From Tepidibacter sp. (GTDB lineage Bacteria > Bacillota > Clostridia > Peptostreptococcales > Peptostreptococcaceae), in contig NZ_JAOASI010000010.1 in NCBI RefSeq assembly GCF_025210165.1, positions 1 through 64,000 on the forward strand: a DNA stretch of 64,000 bases. The letters run 5' to 3'. Under the pieces are notes generated by a model. That model saw nothing but the letters and a program-made list of their open reading frames with translations, ran no database searches and was not told where the DNA came from. Shown here in pieces: positions 52,822 to 62,174 of the stretch; position 1 is the stretch's first letter; every line of letters starts with the position of its first letter. The position numbers were made by a program, and so were the translations under genes.

Positions 52822-53613
52822 ATGAATAAATCAAAAGTAGAGAAAGTAAATTTTCACAGCGAGATTCTTGGCAAAGAAATGTCAATGTGTGTGTATTTAC
52901 CTGAAGAATATAACACTTCAAGACCTTTACCTGTACTATATTTTCTGCATGGAAGAAGTGGTAGTGAAAATATAATATATGAAATGGATATAAATAATAA
53001 AGCTGATAGAATGATAAAAGCTGGAGAAATTAAGCCTATTATAATTGTATGTCCAAGAATTGAGAACAGCCGAGGGATAAATTCATCGTTGGTATATAAA
53101 GAAGTTTCTAATTCTGTAGATAATAATAGAATCATAAATTTAGGAATGTATTAAGATTATTTTATTAAAGAAATAATACCTTTAACAGATAATACTTTCA
53201 ATACTATAAAAGATAAAAATGGAAGATATATAGGTGGTATATCTGCTGGAGGTTATGTAGCTCTTCATAATGCATTTCGAAACCAATATATGTTTTCAAA
53301 AGTAGGAGGACATATGCCTGCTGTAGAGTTAAAACTTGACGAAGAAGATAAGGCATATTATAAAGATATGGAGGTATGGGAAAAATATGACCCAATATTT
53401 ATTGCAAGAAATAATAATATTTCTTGTGATATTAGTGTCTATCTTGATGCTGGAAATCAGGATGAAGGTGGATTTTATGAAGGCTGTTCAATTTTAAATA
53501 AAATATTGAAAGAAAAAGGTATAGATTGTCAAAATTATGTATTTTGTGGTAATCATAGTGCTAAATATATACAATCAAATCTTGAAAAATATTTGAAGTT
53601 TTATGGATGTTAA
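52822..53613 (+). pseudogene. Esterase (tributyrin-esterase-like) interrupted by an in-frame stop
   Basis: A single frame of 263 codons is broken by TAA at 53152-53154 (the sequence reads GMY-stop-DYFIKEIIP). Homologs usually have a Glu there, so GAA to TAA is the simple explanation. The first part has VYLPEEYNTSRPLPVLYFLHGRSG, the second the nucleophile elbow GGISAGGYVALH, an Asp in DAGNQDEGGF and a catalytic His in CGNHSAKY. Both halves look otherwise intact, so the mutation is recent, or is a sequencing error. Confidence 0.8.
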
Positions 53614-53644
53614 TATATGAACTAGAGGTAAGGAGAGATTTATA

Positions 53645-54115
53645 ATGGAAATTAATATACCAGGAAGAGAAGTAGTAAAAATCAAAAACCTGCTACTAGA
53701 CTATAATGGAACTATAGCGTGTGACGGTAAACTAATACCTTCTGTAAAAGAGAAAATAGAAGCTATTAATAAAAAAGGAATAAAATTACATATAGTAACT
53801 GCCGACACTCACGGAACTGTAAAAAATCAATGTTCTAATATGCCTGTTCAAATACAAATATTCGATAACTCAAATGCATCAGAAAATAAAAGAGAAATAG
53901 TACAAAAGCTTAAAGGAGAGAATTGTGTATGTATTGGAAATGGATTTAATGATGGAGCAATGTTTAAGGAGTGTGCTATATCAATAATAGTAATGGGAGA
54001 AGAAGGATGCTCTGTAAAATCTTTAATGAAAGCAGATGTCGTGTGCAAAAAAATAGAAGATGCTTTTGATTTGATATTAAAACCAAATAGAATGATTGCA
54101 ACTTTAAGAGGATAA
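53645..54115 (+). CDS. HAD-superfamily protein related to soluble P-type ATPase phosphatase domains
   Basis: 156 residues. The DYNGT motif near residue 18 replaces the DxDGT of phosphatases, as in P-type-ATPase-like HAD proteins (COG4087 type). GIKLHIVTADTHGTVKNQC and CVCIGNGFNDGAMFKE give motifs II and IV. The substrate is unknown. AAGGAGAG site; part of a run of small plus-strand genes. Confidence 0.8.
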   Translation: MEINIPGREVVKIKNLLLDYNGTIACDGKLIPSVKEKIEAINKKGIKLHIVTADTHGTVKNQCSNMPVQIQIFDNSNASENKREIVQKLKGENCVCIGNGFNDGAMFKECAISIIVMGEEGCSVKSLMKADVVCKKIEDAFDLILKPNRMIATLRG

Positions 54116-54167
54116 GAGATAAAGAAAATCTATAAAGTATAATATATAAGAGAGGAATTAAATTGAA

Positions 54168-54620
54168 ATGTTACTTTACTTTGCAGCACCATTATTTTGT
54201 AGTGCAGAATTAGATTTTAATATTAATGTAACAAATAAAATTGAAGATATAGGTTTTAAGGTGTTTTTACCACAGAGAGATGGAGATAAGGTAAATAAAG
54301 AACCGTACATAAATATGAAAACAGAAGAAAGAGCAAAAGAAATATTTAATATGGATAAAGCTAATATATTTAAATCTGATATATTTTTATTTGTATTAGA
54401 TGGTAGAATTCCAGATGAAGGAGCAGCTGTAGCCTTAGGTATTGCACATGCACATAAGGAATTTGTTAAAAAGGATAGGCTTTTAGTAGGTCTTCATACA
54501 GATAAACGAGCAGCTTTTATGAATGAAAAATTGAATCCTATGATATATTCATCTTTAGAATACATTGCAGAGAGTGTGGAAGATTTAATAAATTATTTAA
54601 GAATAAAAACTACTATATAA
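54168..54620 (+). CDS. Nucleoside 2-deoxyribosyltransferase
   Basis: 150 residues. YFAAPLFCSAELDFN at the start, DKANIFKSDIFLFVLDGRIPDEGAAVALGIAHAH with the catalytic Glu in DEGAA and the DGR motif, and LNPMIYSSL near the end match this family. It exchanges the base of deoxynucleosides, for purine or pyrimidine salvage. AGAGAGGA precedes the ATG. Confidence 0.88.
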   Translation: MLLYFAAPLFCSAELDFNINVTNKIEDIGFKVFLPQRDGDKVNKEPYINMKTEERAKEIFNMDKANIFKSDIFLFVLDGRIPDEGAAVALGIAHAHKEFVKKDRLLVGLHTDKRAAFMNEKLNPMIYSSLEYIAESVEDLINYLRIKTTI

Positions 54621-54668
54621 ATTCAAACTATATATTAAGTTAAATATATAGAAGGGAATAATGTATTT

Positions 54669-54971
54669 ATGATATCTAAAACTGGAGTTTGTGAATTATG
54701 CAAGCGAGAAGGAGTTGAAACCACACAACATCATCTAACGCCTAGAGAAGAAGGTGGGAAATTTATGCCAACATCTAATTTATGCATAATATGTCATAAA
54801 CAAATACATGCTCTTTATACTAATAAAGAACTTGCTCAAAGGTTATATACTATTCAACTGCTTAAAAATGATGAAAAGATTAGTAAGTATTTAAAGTGGA
54901 TAAAAAAACAACCTCCTACAGCAATACTAAAGGTTAAAAAATCTAATGAAATTAAGAGAAAAAGAAGATAA
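54669..54971 (+). CDS. Small HNH-like zinc-binding protein
   Basis: 100 residues with two Cys pairs, CELC (8-11) and CIIC (38-41), QHHLTPREEGGK between them, and CHKQIHALYT after. This matches a minimal HNH-type beta-beta-alpha metal fold. The tail is rich in Lys and Arg. Whether it is a nuclease is open; stand-alone HNH proteins of this size exist in many Firmicutes with no known role. Confidence 0.7.
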   Translation: MISKTGVCELCKREGVETTQHHLTPREEGGKFMPTSNLCIICHKQIHALYTNKELAQRLYTIQLLKNDEKISKYLKWIKKQPPTAILKVKKSNEIKRKRR

Positions 54972-54973
54972 TG

Positions 54974-55009
54974 AAAATCCGTAAATTACAATGGTTTACA
55001 GATTTTTTC
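54974..55009 (+). terminator. Terminator
   Basis: AAAATC-C-GTAAA pairs with TTTAC-A-GATTTT, then a run of T residues. Confidence 0.8.
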
Positions 55010-55287
55010 TTATTTAAAATCTGTGGGTTATCAAAAGCTCTATCATCTAATAAAATAATTCTATTATGTTAATTTAATACATAGATAAATCAAAAAAATC
55101 AAAAAACAATATTCTAATATCTGTAGAATTGGTTTAGCTAAAGGAAATTTTTTTCTGAAATTCTATTTAAAAAATACTTATTTCATCATATTGACTATTA
55201 AAATAACACTTAATTTTTTAATTTCAAGACGGTAAATCTTTGAAGGATACATTAGGTAATATATACAATCAATAACCACTCAACCTA
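55010..55287. other. Gap between convergent genes
   Basis: 278 bases of AT-rich sequence between the HNH gene and the terminator of fprA. No ORF of note, no repeat shared with the other elements and no recognised RNA. Confidence 0.5.
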
Positions 55288-55345
55288 AAAAAATATGGGT
55301 ATGAAAATATCGTAGCATTACCGTTATTTTCATACCAATATTTTG
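55288..55345 (-). terminator. Terminator of fprA
   Basis: Long stem, AATATTGGTATGAAAATAA with TATTTTCATACCCATATT on the minus strand, then a T7 run. Confidence 0.85.
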
Positions 55346-55379
55346 AGCTTAGAGTACAATTAACCTACTAACAGCATAT

Positions 55380-56561
55380 CTATATATGACTCGCAAATTC
55401 CTTACCAAACTCCACACATTTCTCTAAAGTCTCTTCAGATGGAGAAAATTTCTTCGTTATAGACTCAACAGGCATCTTAAAGCCCATTATCTTAACCATA
55501 GATTCAGCCATCTTAATTCCTTCACCACTCCATCCAAATGAACCAAACACTCCAGCTATTTTACCCATATTAGCCATAGGATCAATTATAGATAAAGCAT
55601 CCCACATAGGTTTAACCATAGTTTTGTTTATAGTAGGAGACCCTAGTAAAAGACCCTTAGACATATTTATTACATCATGAATAGTTTCTAAACTTTCATT
55701 TTCTATATCTAAAAATTCCACATAAACCCCTTCAGATTCTAATCCTTCCTTTATCTTTTCAGCCATTAAAACAGTATTTTTATAAGCTGACAAATATAGT
55801 AGAGCTACCCTTTTTTGATTTGAAGTTTCAACTACTTTAGTAGACCACTCGGTATACTTCCCTATATTGTAGCTTATATCCTCAGATAGTACAGGTCCAT
55901 GAGAAGTAAGAATCGTATCTATTTCAAAGTCTTTAATTTTATTTATAGCACTTAAAGCGTGCTTTGCAAAAGGCTTTACTATACAATCATAATAATATTT
56001 TAGTGATTTCTTGTAATCATCAGTATGAACAACTTTAGGATCTACACTTGCATAGTGAGAACCAAAGGCATCACAAGAGAACAACACTTTATCAGCTTCA
56101 CTATATACGAACATTGTATCAGACCAGTGAAGGAAGGGCGCTGTTACAAACTTTAATTTTTTACTTCCAATGTCAAGTTCTTCTCCATCTTTTATAACAT
56201 GGCATTTAAACTCTTTATTTATTTGTTCGCTTAAGAATATACTTGCAGCCTTAGTACAATATACTTCTATGTTAGGATTTATTTCTAGTAAATATTTTAA
56301 AGATCCAGAGTGGTCTGGCTCAGTGTGATTTATTATTACATAATCTATTTCTTTAATATCAGTTAATTTAGATAGTTTTTCAAGATACTCATCTTTAAAG
56401 TTAGCTTTAACAGTATCTATTAAAACTTTCTTCTCATCATCTATAAAATATGAATTATAAGTAGTTCCAAACTCTGTTTTCATTATAATATCGAATACCT
56501 CAAGACCTGGGTCTAATACTCCAGTCCAATGAATATTGTTTTTAATTTTAAATGATTCCAT
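55380..56561 (-). CDS. fprA: FprA-family flavodiiron protein
   Basis: 393 residues from ATG 56561, 10 bases after GGGAGG; the frame extends upstream to 56645 but has no site there. The metallo-beta-lactamase domain has NHTEPDHSGSL, the HxExDH iron site, and SCDAFGSH. The C-terminal flavodoxin domain starts VALLYLSAYKNT and contains LLLGSPTINKTM. The enzyme reduces O2 (or NO) to water (or N2O) with electrons from rubredoxin or coenzyme, protecting anaerobes. It is a single gene with its own terminator; a fragment of it is found at 51869. Confidence 0.92.
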   Translation of the reverse strand: MESFKIKNNIHWTGVLDPGLEVFDIIMKTEFGTTYNSYFIDDEKKVLIDTVKANFKDEYLEKLSKLTDIKEIDYVIINHTEPDHSGSLKYLLEINPNIEVYCTKAASIFLSEQINKEFKCHVIKDGEELDIGSKKLKFVTAPFLHWSDTMFVYSEADKVLFSCDAFGSHYASVDPKVVHTDDYKKSLKYYYDCIVKPFAKHALSAINKIKDFEIDTILTSHGPVLSEDISYNIGKYTEWSTKVVETSNQKRVALLYLSAYKNTVLMAEKIKEGLESEGVYVEFLDIENESLETIHDVINMSKGLLLGSPTINKTMVKPMWDALSIIDPMANMGKIAGVFGSFGWSGEGIKMAESMVKIMGFKMPVESITKKFSPSEETLEKCVEFGKEFASHI

Positions 56562-56790
56562 TAAAAAATACCTCCCAAATTTATTGTATTTATTGTATAC
56601 CCAATACAAATTTAATTTAATCACAAAATAAATGGAAAAATTCAAGATTAAATTTTTCTATATAAGTTAATTATTAAAATAATATAGGAATAATATTCAT
56701 ACAATTAAATATAAGATTAATACATAAGTGTTACAAAAGTTATTTGAGTGTAAATTCAGGATTTAATGTATATATTAAGGAGGGGTTGTT

Positions 56791-57084
56791 ATGGTTAGAA
56801 AAAGTAAGTTTAAGAGAAATTTAAGAAAGAATAGGGTTAAAAAACAAGGATTTAAGAAAAATAGGAATATAGTTAATAAAGTTTTGATACAGTTTGTAAT
56901 TTCATGTATAATTGTTTTATTGGCTTTTGGGACAAAATTGAATATATATAATAGTCAAAGGTATACAAATCAAGTTAAAACAGTCTTGGAATATAATGTA
57001 GACTTTAAAGAATATTCAAATGTATTACACAAAAAAGTGACGGAGGTATTAAAAATATATGACCAAAAAGGTGAACTTAGATAA
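56791..57084 (+). CDS. Short basic membrane protein, likely a truncated SpoIVFA-like gene
   Basis: 97 residues with AAGGAGG before ATG. A very basic N-terminus (RKSKFKRNLRKNRVKKQ) leads to one membrane helix (about 28-50) and a short outer part. In related genomes this place, before the two radical SAM genes, is normally held by an M23-type SpoIVFA-like gene and SpoIVFB, an M50 protease. Here the frame ends within the next gene's start, and no M23 or M50 sequence exists. I infer a deletion with its junction near 57045-57055. It could instead be a real small membrane protein. Confidence 0.5.
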   Translation: MVRKSKFKRNLRKNRVKKQGFKKNRNIVNKVLIQFVISCIIVLLAFGTKLNIYNSQRYTNQVKTVLEYNVDFKEYSNVLHKKVTEVLKIYDQKGELR

Positions 57085-58909
57085 TATTTTAATGAAGGTT
57101 GAAAAGCCTGCAAGATATTTAGGGAATGAAATAAATGCTTGTCATAAGGATACATCAAAGAAAGATCTAGTTAGATTTGGTTTTTCTTTTCCTGATGTAT
57201 ATGAAGTAGGAATGAGTCATTTGGGACTTCAAATATTATATGGAGTTTTAAATGAAAGAGATGATATTTTCTGTGAAAGAATATTTTCTCCAGCCATTGA
57301 TATGGAAGAAAAAATGAGAGAAAACAATATTCCGATGTTTGGATTAGAATCAAGAGAAAGTATTACTAATTTTGATTTTTTAGCATTCACACTTCAATAT
57401 GAGCTTTCTTATACTAATATATTAAATATATTAGATTTAGCTAAGGTTGAACTTTTAGCTAAAGATAGAAAAAGAAATGATCCTTTTATATTAGTTGGAG
57501 GGCCGTGTGCTTATAATAGTGAGCCTCTAGCAGATTTTGTTGATATAGTTTCTCTTGGAGAAGGAGAAGAAGTTTTATTAGAGGTAGTAGACAGATACAA
57601 AATTTGGAAAGATACAGATAAATCTAGAGAAGAATTCTTATATGACTTAGCTAAAAATGTAGAAGGTATATATATTCCTTCCTTATATGACGTTGAATAT
57701 AATGAAGATAATACAGTAAAAAGTGTTAGTCCATCAAAAGATGATATACCCAAAAAAATTCCAAAGAGAATAATAAAGAATTTAGATGAATGCTTCTTCC
57801 CAGAAAAAATAGTAGTTCCTTTTATAGACATAGTACACAATAGAATAATGCTTGAGCTATTTAGAGGATGTACAAGAGGATGTCGATTCTGTCAAGCGGG
57901 TATGATATATAGACCTATAAGGGAAAGAAGTGTTGATAGATTAAAAGAAATTGCTAAGAAATTAATTGAAAGTACTGGATATGAAGAAATGTCTTTAGCT
58001 TCTTTAAGTACTAGTGATTATTCAAATCTTGGAGCTATAACAGATCATTTACTTGAAGAGTATTCTAAAAAACAAAGAATAGCTCTATCTCTTCCATCTT
58101 TAAGACTTGATAATTTCTCTTTAGAGCTTGCACATAAGGTTCAAGAGGTTAGAAAGAGTGGATTAACATTTGCACCAGAGGCTGGAACTCAAAGACTTAG
58201 AGATGTTATAAATAAGGGGATTACTGAATTTGACCTTGAAAATGCAACTAGAAAAGCATTTGGAAAAGGATGGAATAGTGTAAAGCTTTATTTTATGATA
58301 GGGCTTCCTACTGAAAATTATGAGGATTTAGATGGAATAAAAGATCTTGCTTATAAGGTGATAGATATATACAGAGATGTTCATGAAGGAAAGTTAACTA
58401 GAAACTTTGGAGTTACCGTAAGTACTTCTACATTTGTTCCAAAACCGTTTACTCCATTCCAATGGCATGGACAAGATACTCAAGAAGAGATTAGAGAAAA
58501 ACAAATACACTTAACTAAAAAATTAAAAAATAGAAATATTAAATACAACTACCATGATAGCAAAACGAGCTTATTAGAAGCTGTAATGGCAAGAGGAGAT
58601 AGAAAAATAGGTAAGGTTATCTATGATGCATATAAAAAAGGATGTAAGTTTGATGGATGGGGTGAGCACTTCAAGTTTGATTTATGGGCAGAAGCCTTTG
58701 AAGAGAATAATATAGATATAGATTTTTATGCTAATAGACATAGAGAGTATGATGAAGTGTTCCCTTGGGATCATATAGATGTAGGTGTTAGTAAGAAGTT
58801 CTTAATAAGAGAGAATGAACTTTCAAAAACTGAAGCCTTAACTCCTGATTGTAGACATAAATGTAATGCTTGTGGTATAAACACTGACTTAGCAAGGGGG
58901 TTATGCTAA
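57059..58909 (+). CDS. Radical SAM protein of the TIGR03960 family
   Basis: 616 residues. The N-terminal part (1-240) is B12-binding-like (FPDVYEVGMSHLGLQILYGVLN, GGPCAYNSEPLADF). The radical SAM core has RGCTRGCRFCQAGM with CxxxCxxC near residue 273. The C-terminus ends with CRHKCNACGI, a further metal motif. It is always next to the DUF2344 protein and often to RNase G, suggesting a joint role in RNA or ribosome modification that is not defined. GGAGG at 57042-57046 is 12 bases from ATG, long but plausible. Confidence 0.9.
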   Translation: MTKKVNLDNILMKVEKPARYLGNEINACHKDTSKKDLVRFGFSFPDVYEVGMSHLGLQILYGVLNERDDIFCERIFSPAIDMEEKMRENNIPMFGLESRESITNFDFLAFTLQYELSYTNILNILDLAKVELLAKDRKRNDPFILVGGPCAYNSEPLADFVDIVSLGEGEEVLLEVVDRYKIWKDTDKSREEFLYDLAKNVEGIYIPSLYDVEYNEDNTVKSVSPSKDDIPKKIPKRIIKNLDECFFPEKIVVPFIDIVHNRIMLELFRGCTRGCRFCQAGMIYRPIRERSVDRLKEIAKKLIESTGYEEMSLASLSTSDYSNLGAITDHLLEEYSKKQRIALSLPSLRLDNFSLELAHKVQEVRKSGLTFAPEAGTQRLRDVINKGITEFDLENATRKAFGKGWNSVKLYFMIGLPTENYEDLDGIKDLAYKVIDIYRDVHEGKLTRNFGVTVSTSTFVPKPFTPFQWHGQDTQEEIREKQIHLTKKLKNRNIKYNYHDSKTSLLEAVMARGDRKIGKVIYDAYKKGCKFDGWGEHFKFDLWAEAFEENNIDIDFYANRHREYDEVFPWDHIDVGVSKKFLIRENELSKTEALTPDCRHKCNACGINTDLARGLC

Positions 58910-59607
58910 TGAATGTTATAAGATGTAAGCTTATTAAAGAAAAAGATATGGTATATATATCTCATCTAGACCTTCAAAGACTTTTACAAAGAACTTTAAG
59001 AAGAGCTGGTATTAAGGTAGCTTATTCTCAAGGATTCAATCCCCATCCAAAAATTTCATTTGGACAGGCTTTATCTTTAGGGGTTACAAGTTATGGAGAG
59101 TATATAGATGTTGAGCTTGAAGATGTAATTGAAGCTGAAGAGTTTTTAACTAGGGTAAATAGTGTGCTTCCAGAGGGAATAAAAATTCAAAAGGCAAAGT
59201 TTATAGACAAGACTACGACTAAGTCACTTAGTTCATCTATAAGTCATGGTTCATACGTAATAAGCATGAATATAAATTCTGACTTAGATATAGAAAATAT
59301 TAAATCTAAGGTCGATGAATTTATGAAGCTTGATGAAATAATAAATGTAAAGAAAAACAAAAAAGGAAAATTAAAAGAAGTAAATATAAGACCGTTAATA
59401 AAAACATTAAAGATTGCATCTTTAGAGGAAAATATACTTACTTTAAATATGGTAGTTGCTATTGGATCTAGTGCCAATTTAAATCCAACTGTTTTAATTG
59501 ATAAATTAAATGGGTTTGCTGATATAGGTATAGACCTTGAAAATCTTAAAATAACTAGAAATGATTTATATATAGAAAACAAAAATAAACTTGTAGTACC
59601 TATGTAG
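58909..59607 (+). CDS. DUF2344 (TIGR03936) radical SAM-linked protein
   Basis: About 232 residues. ATG 58909 overlaps the stop of the radical SAM gene (TAATG) and has AAGGGGG upstream; the in-frame ATG 58903 is too close. Features: MVYISHLDLQRLLQRTLRRAGI, YSQGFNPHPKISFGQALSLGV, family signatures. Function not known; in some genomes it is fused to the radical SAM protein. Confidence 0.9.
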   Translation: MNVIRCKLIKEKDMVYISHLDLQRLLQRTLRRAGIKVAYSQGFNPHPKISFGQALSLGVTSYGEYIDVELEDVIEAEEFLTRVNSVLPEGIKIQKAKFIDKTTTKSLSSSISHGSYVISMNINSDLDIENIKSKVDEFMKLDEIINVKKNKKGKLKEVNIRPLIKTLKIASLEENILTLNMVVAIGSSANLNPTVLIDKLNGFADIGIDLENLKITRNDLYIENKNKLVVPM

Positions 59608-59618
59608 GAAGTGATTTA

Positions 59619-61019
59619 ATGAAGAGTTTATTAGTGGATGTTGGATTATATCAATCCAAGGTTGCTTATGTTGAGGATGGAAATATAGTAGATTTGTTCA
59701 TTCAAGATAAAATGAATGAGAAGCTAAAAGGTAATATATATAGAGGAATAGTTAAAAATGTTCTTCTTGGAATGGAAGCTGCATTTGTAGATATAGGCAT
59801 TGATAAAAATGCATACTTAAAGCTTTCTAAGGGTCATAATATAAAAAAAGGACAAGAAGTACTTGTTCAAGTTAATAAAGAAGCCATAAATGATAAAGGA
59901 CCAAAAATTACTCAAGAAATAAGTGTCCCTGGTAGGTATTTAGTATTGATGCCTACTGGAGATGATATAGCCATATCAAACAAGATAAAAGACAAAGAGG
60001 AAATACAAAGAATTAAATCTATAATACAAGATATAGATATTAAAGGTATGGGGCTTATAATAAGGACTGAAGCTATAGATAAACAAAAAATAGATTTTGA
60101 AAATGATTTGAAGGAGTTATTCAAATCATGGGATGAAATTCAAAAATACAATAAATTAGGTATGGGACCAAGAACTTTATATAAAGATTTAGACATTACA
60201 TTGAAGGTTATAAGAGATGTTTTTACACCAGAATTTGAAAAAATAGTTGTAAATAATAAAACAGAATATGAAAAAATATTAGACACTTTAACTAAAATAG
60301 ATAAATGCTTTAAAAATAAGGTTGAACATTTTGATGAAGGACTTGACTTGTTTGATTATTATAAAATAAAAAAAGATTTAAAAAATGCTCTAAATAGAAA
60401 AGTCTGGCTGAAAAATGGAGCCTATATAATAATAGATAAGACAGAGGCTATGACTGTTATAGATGTTAATACAGGTAAGTTTACAGGTAAGTTAGGTCTT
60501 AATGAGACTGTATTTAAAACAAATTTAGAAGCATGTAAAGAAATAGCTAGGCAAATAAGACTTAGAAACATAGCTGGAATTATAATTATAGATTTTATAG
60601 ATATGAAAAAAGATAGTTATAAACAGCAGATTCTAAAAAAACTCCAGATCTACTTAAATAAAGATAAAACAAAATCACAAGTATTAGGAATGACAAACTT
60701 AGGGCTTGTGGAAGTTGTTAGAAAAAAATCTAATGATACATTAGATAGTTATTTTGAATCAGAGTGTATATATTGTAGTGGACAAGGTAGTTTAAAATCT
60801 AAAAACAGAATAGTTAATGATATAGAAAAGGAAATAATAAGACTAAAAAAGCATACAAGTCTTAAAACAGCTGTATTTAAATGTTCAAATTATATATATA
60901 ATATAGTAAGAAAAGATGACTTTAAATATATAAAGGAAATATCTAAATATTATGATATTGAAATTGATTTTGTAGAGGATAAGAATTTAAATCCAAATGA
61001 TATAATAACTATATATTAA
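59619..61019 (+). CDS. rng: Ribonuclease G/E family protein
   Basis: 466 residues. S1-like domain at 35-110 (YRGIVKNVLLGMEAAFVDIGIDKNAYL), then the catalytic domain with VIDVNTGKFTG and IIIDFIDM, the two Asp sites for magnesium. The Zn-link motif CIYCSGQG is near residue 385. It cleaves single-stranded RNA, including rRNA precursors. It follows the radical SAM pair by 12 bases and precedes rplU. Confidence 0.92.
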   Translation: MKSLLVDVGLYQSKVAYVEDGNIVDLFIQDKMNEKLKGNIYRGIVKNVLLGMEAAFVDIGIDKNAYLKLSKGHNIKKGQEVLVQVNKEAINDKGPKITQEISVPGRYLVLMPTGDDIAISNKIKDKEEIQRIKSIIQDIDIKGMGLIIRTEAIDKQKIDFENDLKELFKSWDEIQKYNKLGMGPRTLYKDLDITLKVIRDVFTPEFEKIVVNNKTEYEKILDTLTKIDKCFKNKVEHFDEGLDLFDYYKIKKDLKNALNRKVWLKNGAYIIIDKTEAMTVIDVNTGKFTGKLGLNETVFKTNLEACKEIARQIRLRNIAGIIIIDFIDMKKDSYKQQILKKLQIYLNKDKTKSQVLGMTNLGLVEVVRKKSNDTLDSYFESECIYCSGQGSLKSKNRIVNDIEKEIIRLKKHTSLKTAVFKCSNYIYNIVRKDDFKYIKEISKYYDIEIDFVEDKNLNPNDIITIY

Positions 61020-61032
61020 AGTAAATATTTTC

Positions 61033-61061
61033 TTGACAATGGATGAAAACTTTGATAATAT
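61033..61061 (+). promoter_or_regulatory. Promoter of the rplU operon
   Basis: TTGACA (61033-61038), 17-base spacer, TAATAT (61056-61061): a near-consensus sigma-A promoter. Confidence 0.85.
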
Positions 61062-61069
61062 TTATATCT

Positions 61070-61147
61070 GTAGTAAGTAGCCGCACAATCCGGGTTACAA
61101 AATCCTAATTAGGTACCTAGAATTGGCGAGACTGGTTTGAGGAGGTG
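61070..61147 (+). ncRNA. L21 ribosomal leader candidate
   Basis: The 5' UTR between promoter and rplU holds a structured region with CCGCACAATCCGGGTTACAA and AGGTACCTAGAATTGGCGAG before the ribosome site. Place and wording resemble the L21 leader family of Firmicutes, which is thought to bind L21 for feedback control. The identification is by eye and should be tested by covariance search. Confidence 0.6.
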
Positions 61148-61154
61148 TAACGTA

Positions 61155-61466
61155 ATGTACGCAGTAGTAGAGACAGGTGGAAAGCAATACAAAGTTTCTG
61201 AAGGAGACGTAATATTCGTTGAAAAATTAGAAGCTAATGCAGGAGATGTTGTTACTTTAGACAAGGTATTAGTTTGTTCTAAAGACGGAAATCTTGTAGT
61301 AGGAAATCCAGTAGTTGATGGAGCTAAAGTTGAAGCTAAAGTTTTAGAGCAAGGAAAAGCTAAAAAAGTGATAGTTTTCAAATACAAGCCAAAAAAAGAC
61401 TACAGAAGAAAGCAAGGACATCGTCAACCTTTCACTAAGTTAGTTATAGAAAAGATAAACGCTTAA
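61155..61466 (+). CDS. rplU: 50S ribosomal protein L21
   Basis: 103 residues, [18 protein letters not shown] to KLVIEKI; ATG 61155 with AGGAGGTG upstream. Near-complete match to L21, with GHRQPFTK near the end. Structural protein of the large subunit, binding 23S rRNA. First gene of the rplU-prp-rpmA set. Confidence 0.97.
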   Translation: MYAVVETGGKQYKVSEGDVIFVEKLEANAGDVVTLDKVLVCSKDGNLVVGNPVVDGAKVEAKVLEQGKAKKVIVFKYKPKKDYRRKQGHRQPFTKLVIEKINA

Positions 61467-61470
61467 TTCT

Positions 61471-61803
61471 ATGATTAAAATTGTGATAAGAAGAAACTTC
61501 AAAAGTGATATAGTTGAATTTGATGTAAGAGGTCATGCTGGATTTGCAGAACATGGACAAGATATTGTTTGTGCAGCAGTTTCTGTATTGACTCAAACAG
61601 CACTGATTGGAATACATAACTATGCTAAGGTAGAGTCAGAGTACAAGATTAGTGATGGAAAGCTTCAATGCAAAATACCTTTTGATATTTCGGATGATAA
61701 AAGAAACATAATTAATCCTATACTTGAGACTATGGTATTAGGACTTGAAAATATAAAAGAAGAATACTCTTCTTATATAAAAATTAAAGAAGAGGAGGTG
61801 TAA
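61471..61803 (+). CDS. prp: Ribosomal-processing cysteine protease Prp
   Basis: 110 residues. The catalytic pair is His in [12 protein letters not shown] and Cys in [10 protein letters not shown]. It trims the N-terminal extension of L27. Its gene lies between rplU and rpmA as in most Firmicutes. The L27 beside it has the matching extension. Confidence 0.93.
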   Translation: MIKIVIRRNFKSDIVEFDVRGHAGFAEHGQDIVCAAVSVLTQTALIGIHNYAKVESEYKISDGKLQCKIPFDISDDKRNIINPILETMVLGLENIKEEYSSYIKIKEEEV

Positions 61804-61805
61804 TT

Positions 61806-62099
61806 ATGATGTTAAAAATGAACCTTCAGTTATTTGCCAGTAAAAAAGGAGTTGGTTCTTCTAAGAACGGACGTGACTCTATATCAAAAAGACTTGGAGT
61901 TAAGAGATATGACGGACAAGTTGTTACTGCTGGAAGTATAATAGTTAGACAAAGAGGAACTAAAATTCACCCAGGAAATAATGTAGGAAGAGGCGGAGAC
62001 GATACATTATTTGCTAAAGTTGATGGTGTAGTTAAGTTCGAAAGAAAAGATAAAAAAAGAAAGCAAGTTAGCATATACCCAGTTGCTGCTGCTGAATAA
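61806..62099 (+). CDS. rpmA: 50S ribosomal protein L27 with cleavable N-terminus
   Basis: 97 residues. The N-terminus [17 protein letters not shown] contains the Prp cleavage motif (after the Phe, before ASKK). The body has [24 protein letters not shown] and DDTLFAK. L27 is located near the peptidyl transferase centre, and the extension must be removed for function. ATG 61806 or 61809 both fit GAGGAGGTG. Confidence 0.96.
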   Translation: MMLKMNLQLFASKKGVGSSKNGRDSISKRLGVKRYDGQVVTAGSIIVRQRGTKIHPGNNVGRGGDDTLFAKVDGVVKFERKDKKRKQVSIYPVAAAE

Positions 62100-62101
62100 T
62101 C

Positions 62102-62131
62102 AAAAAGGAGTGTTTTTTAACACTCCTTTTT
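62102..62131 (+). terminator. Terminator of the ribosomal set
   Basis: AAAAAGGAGTG with CACTCCTTTTT around TTTTTTAA. Confidence 0.9.
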
Positions 62132-62174
62132 ATAATGAGTAGGAAATTATATTTTAGTAGTAGGAGGGCTTCAT

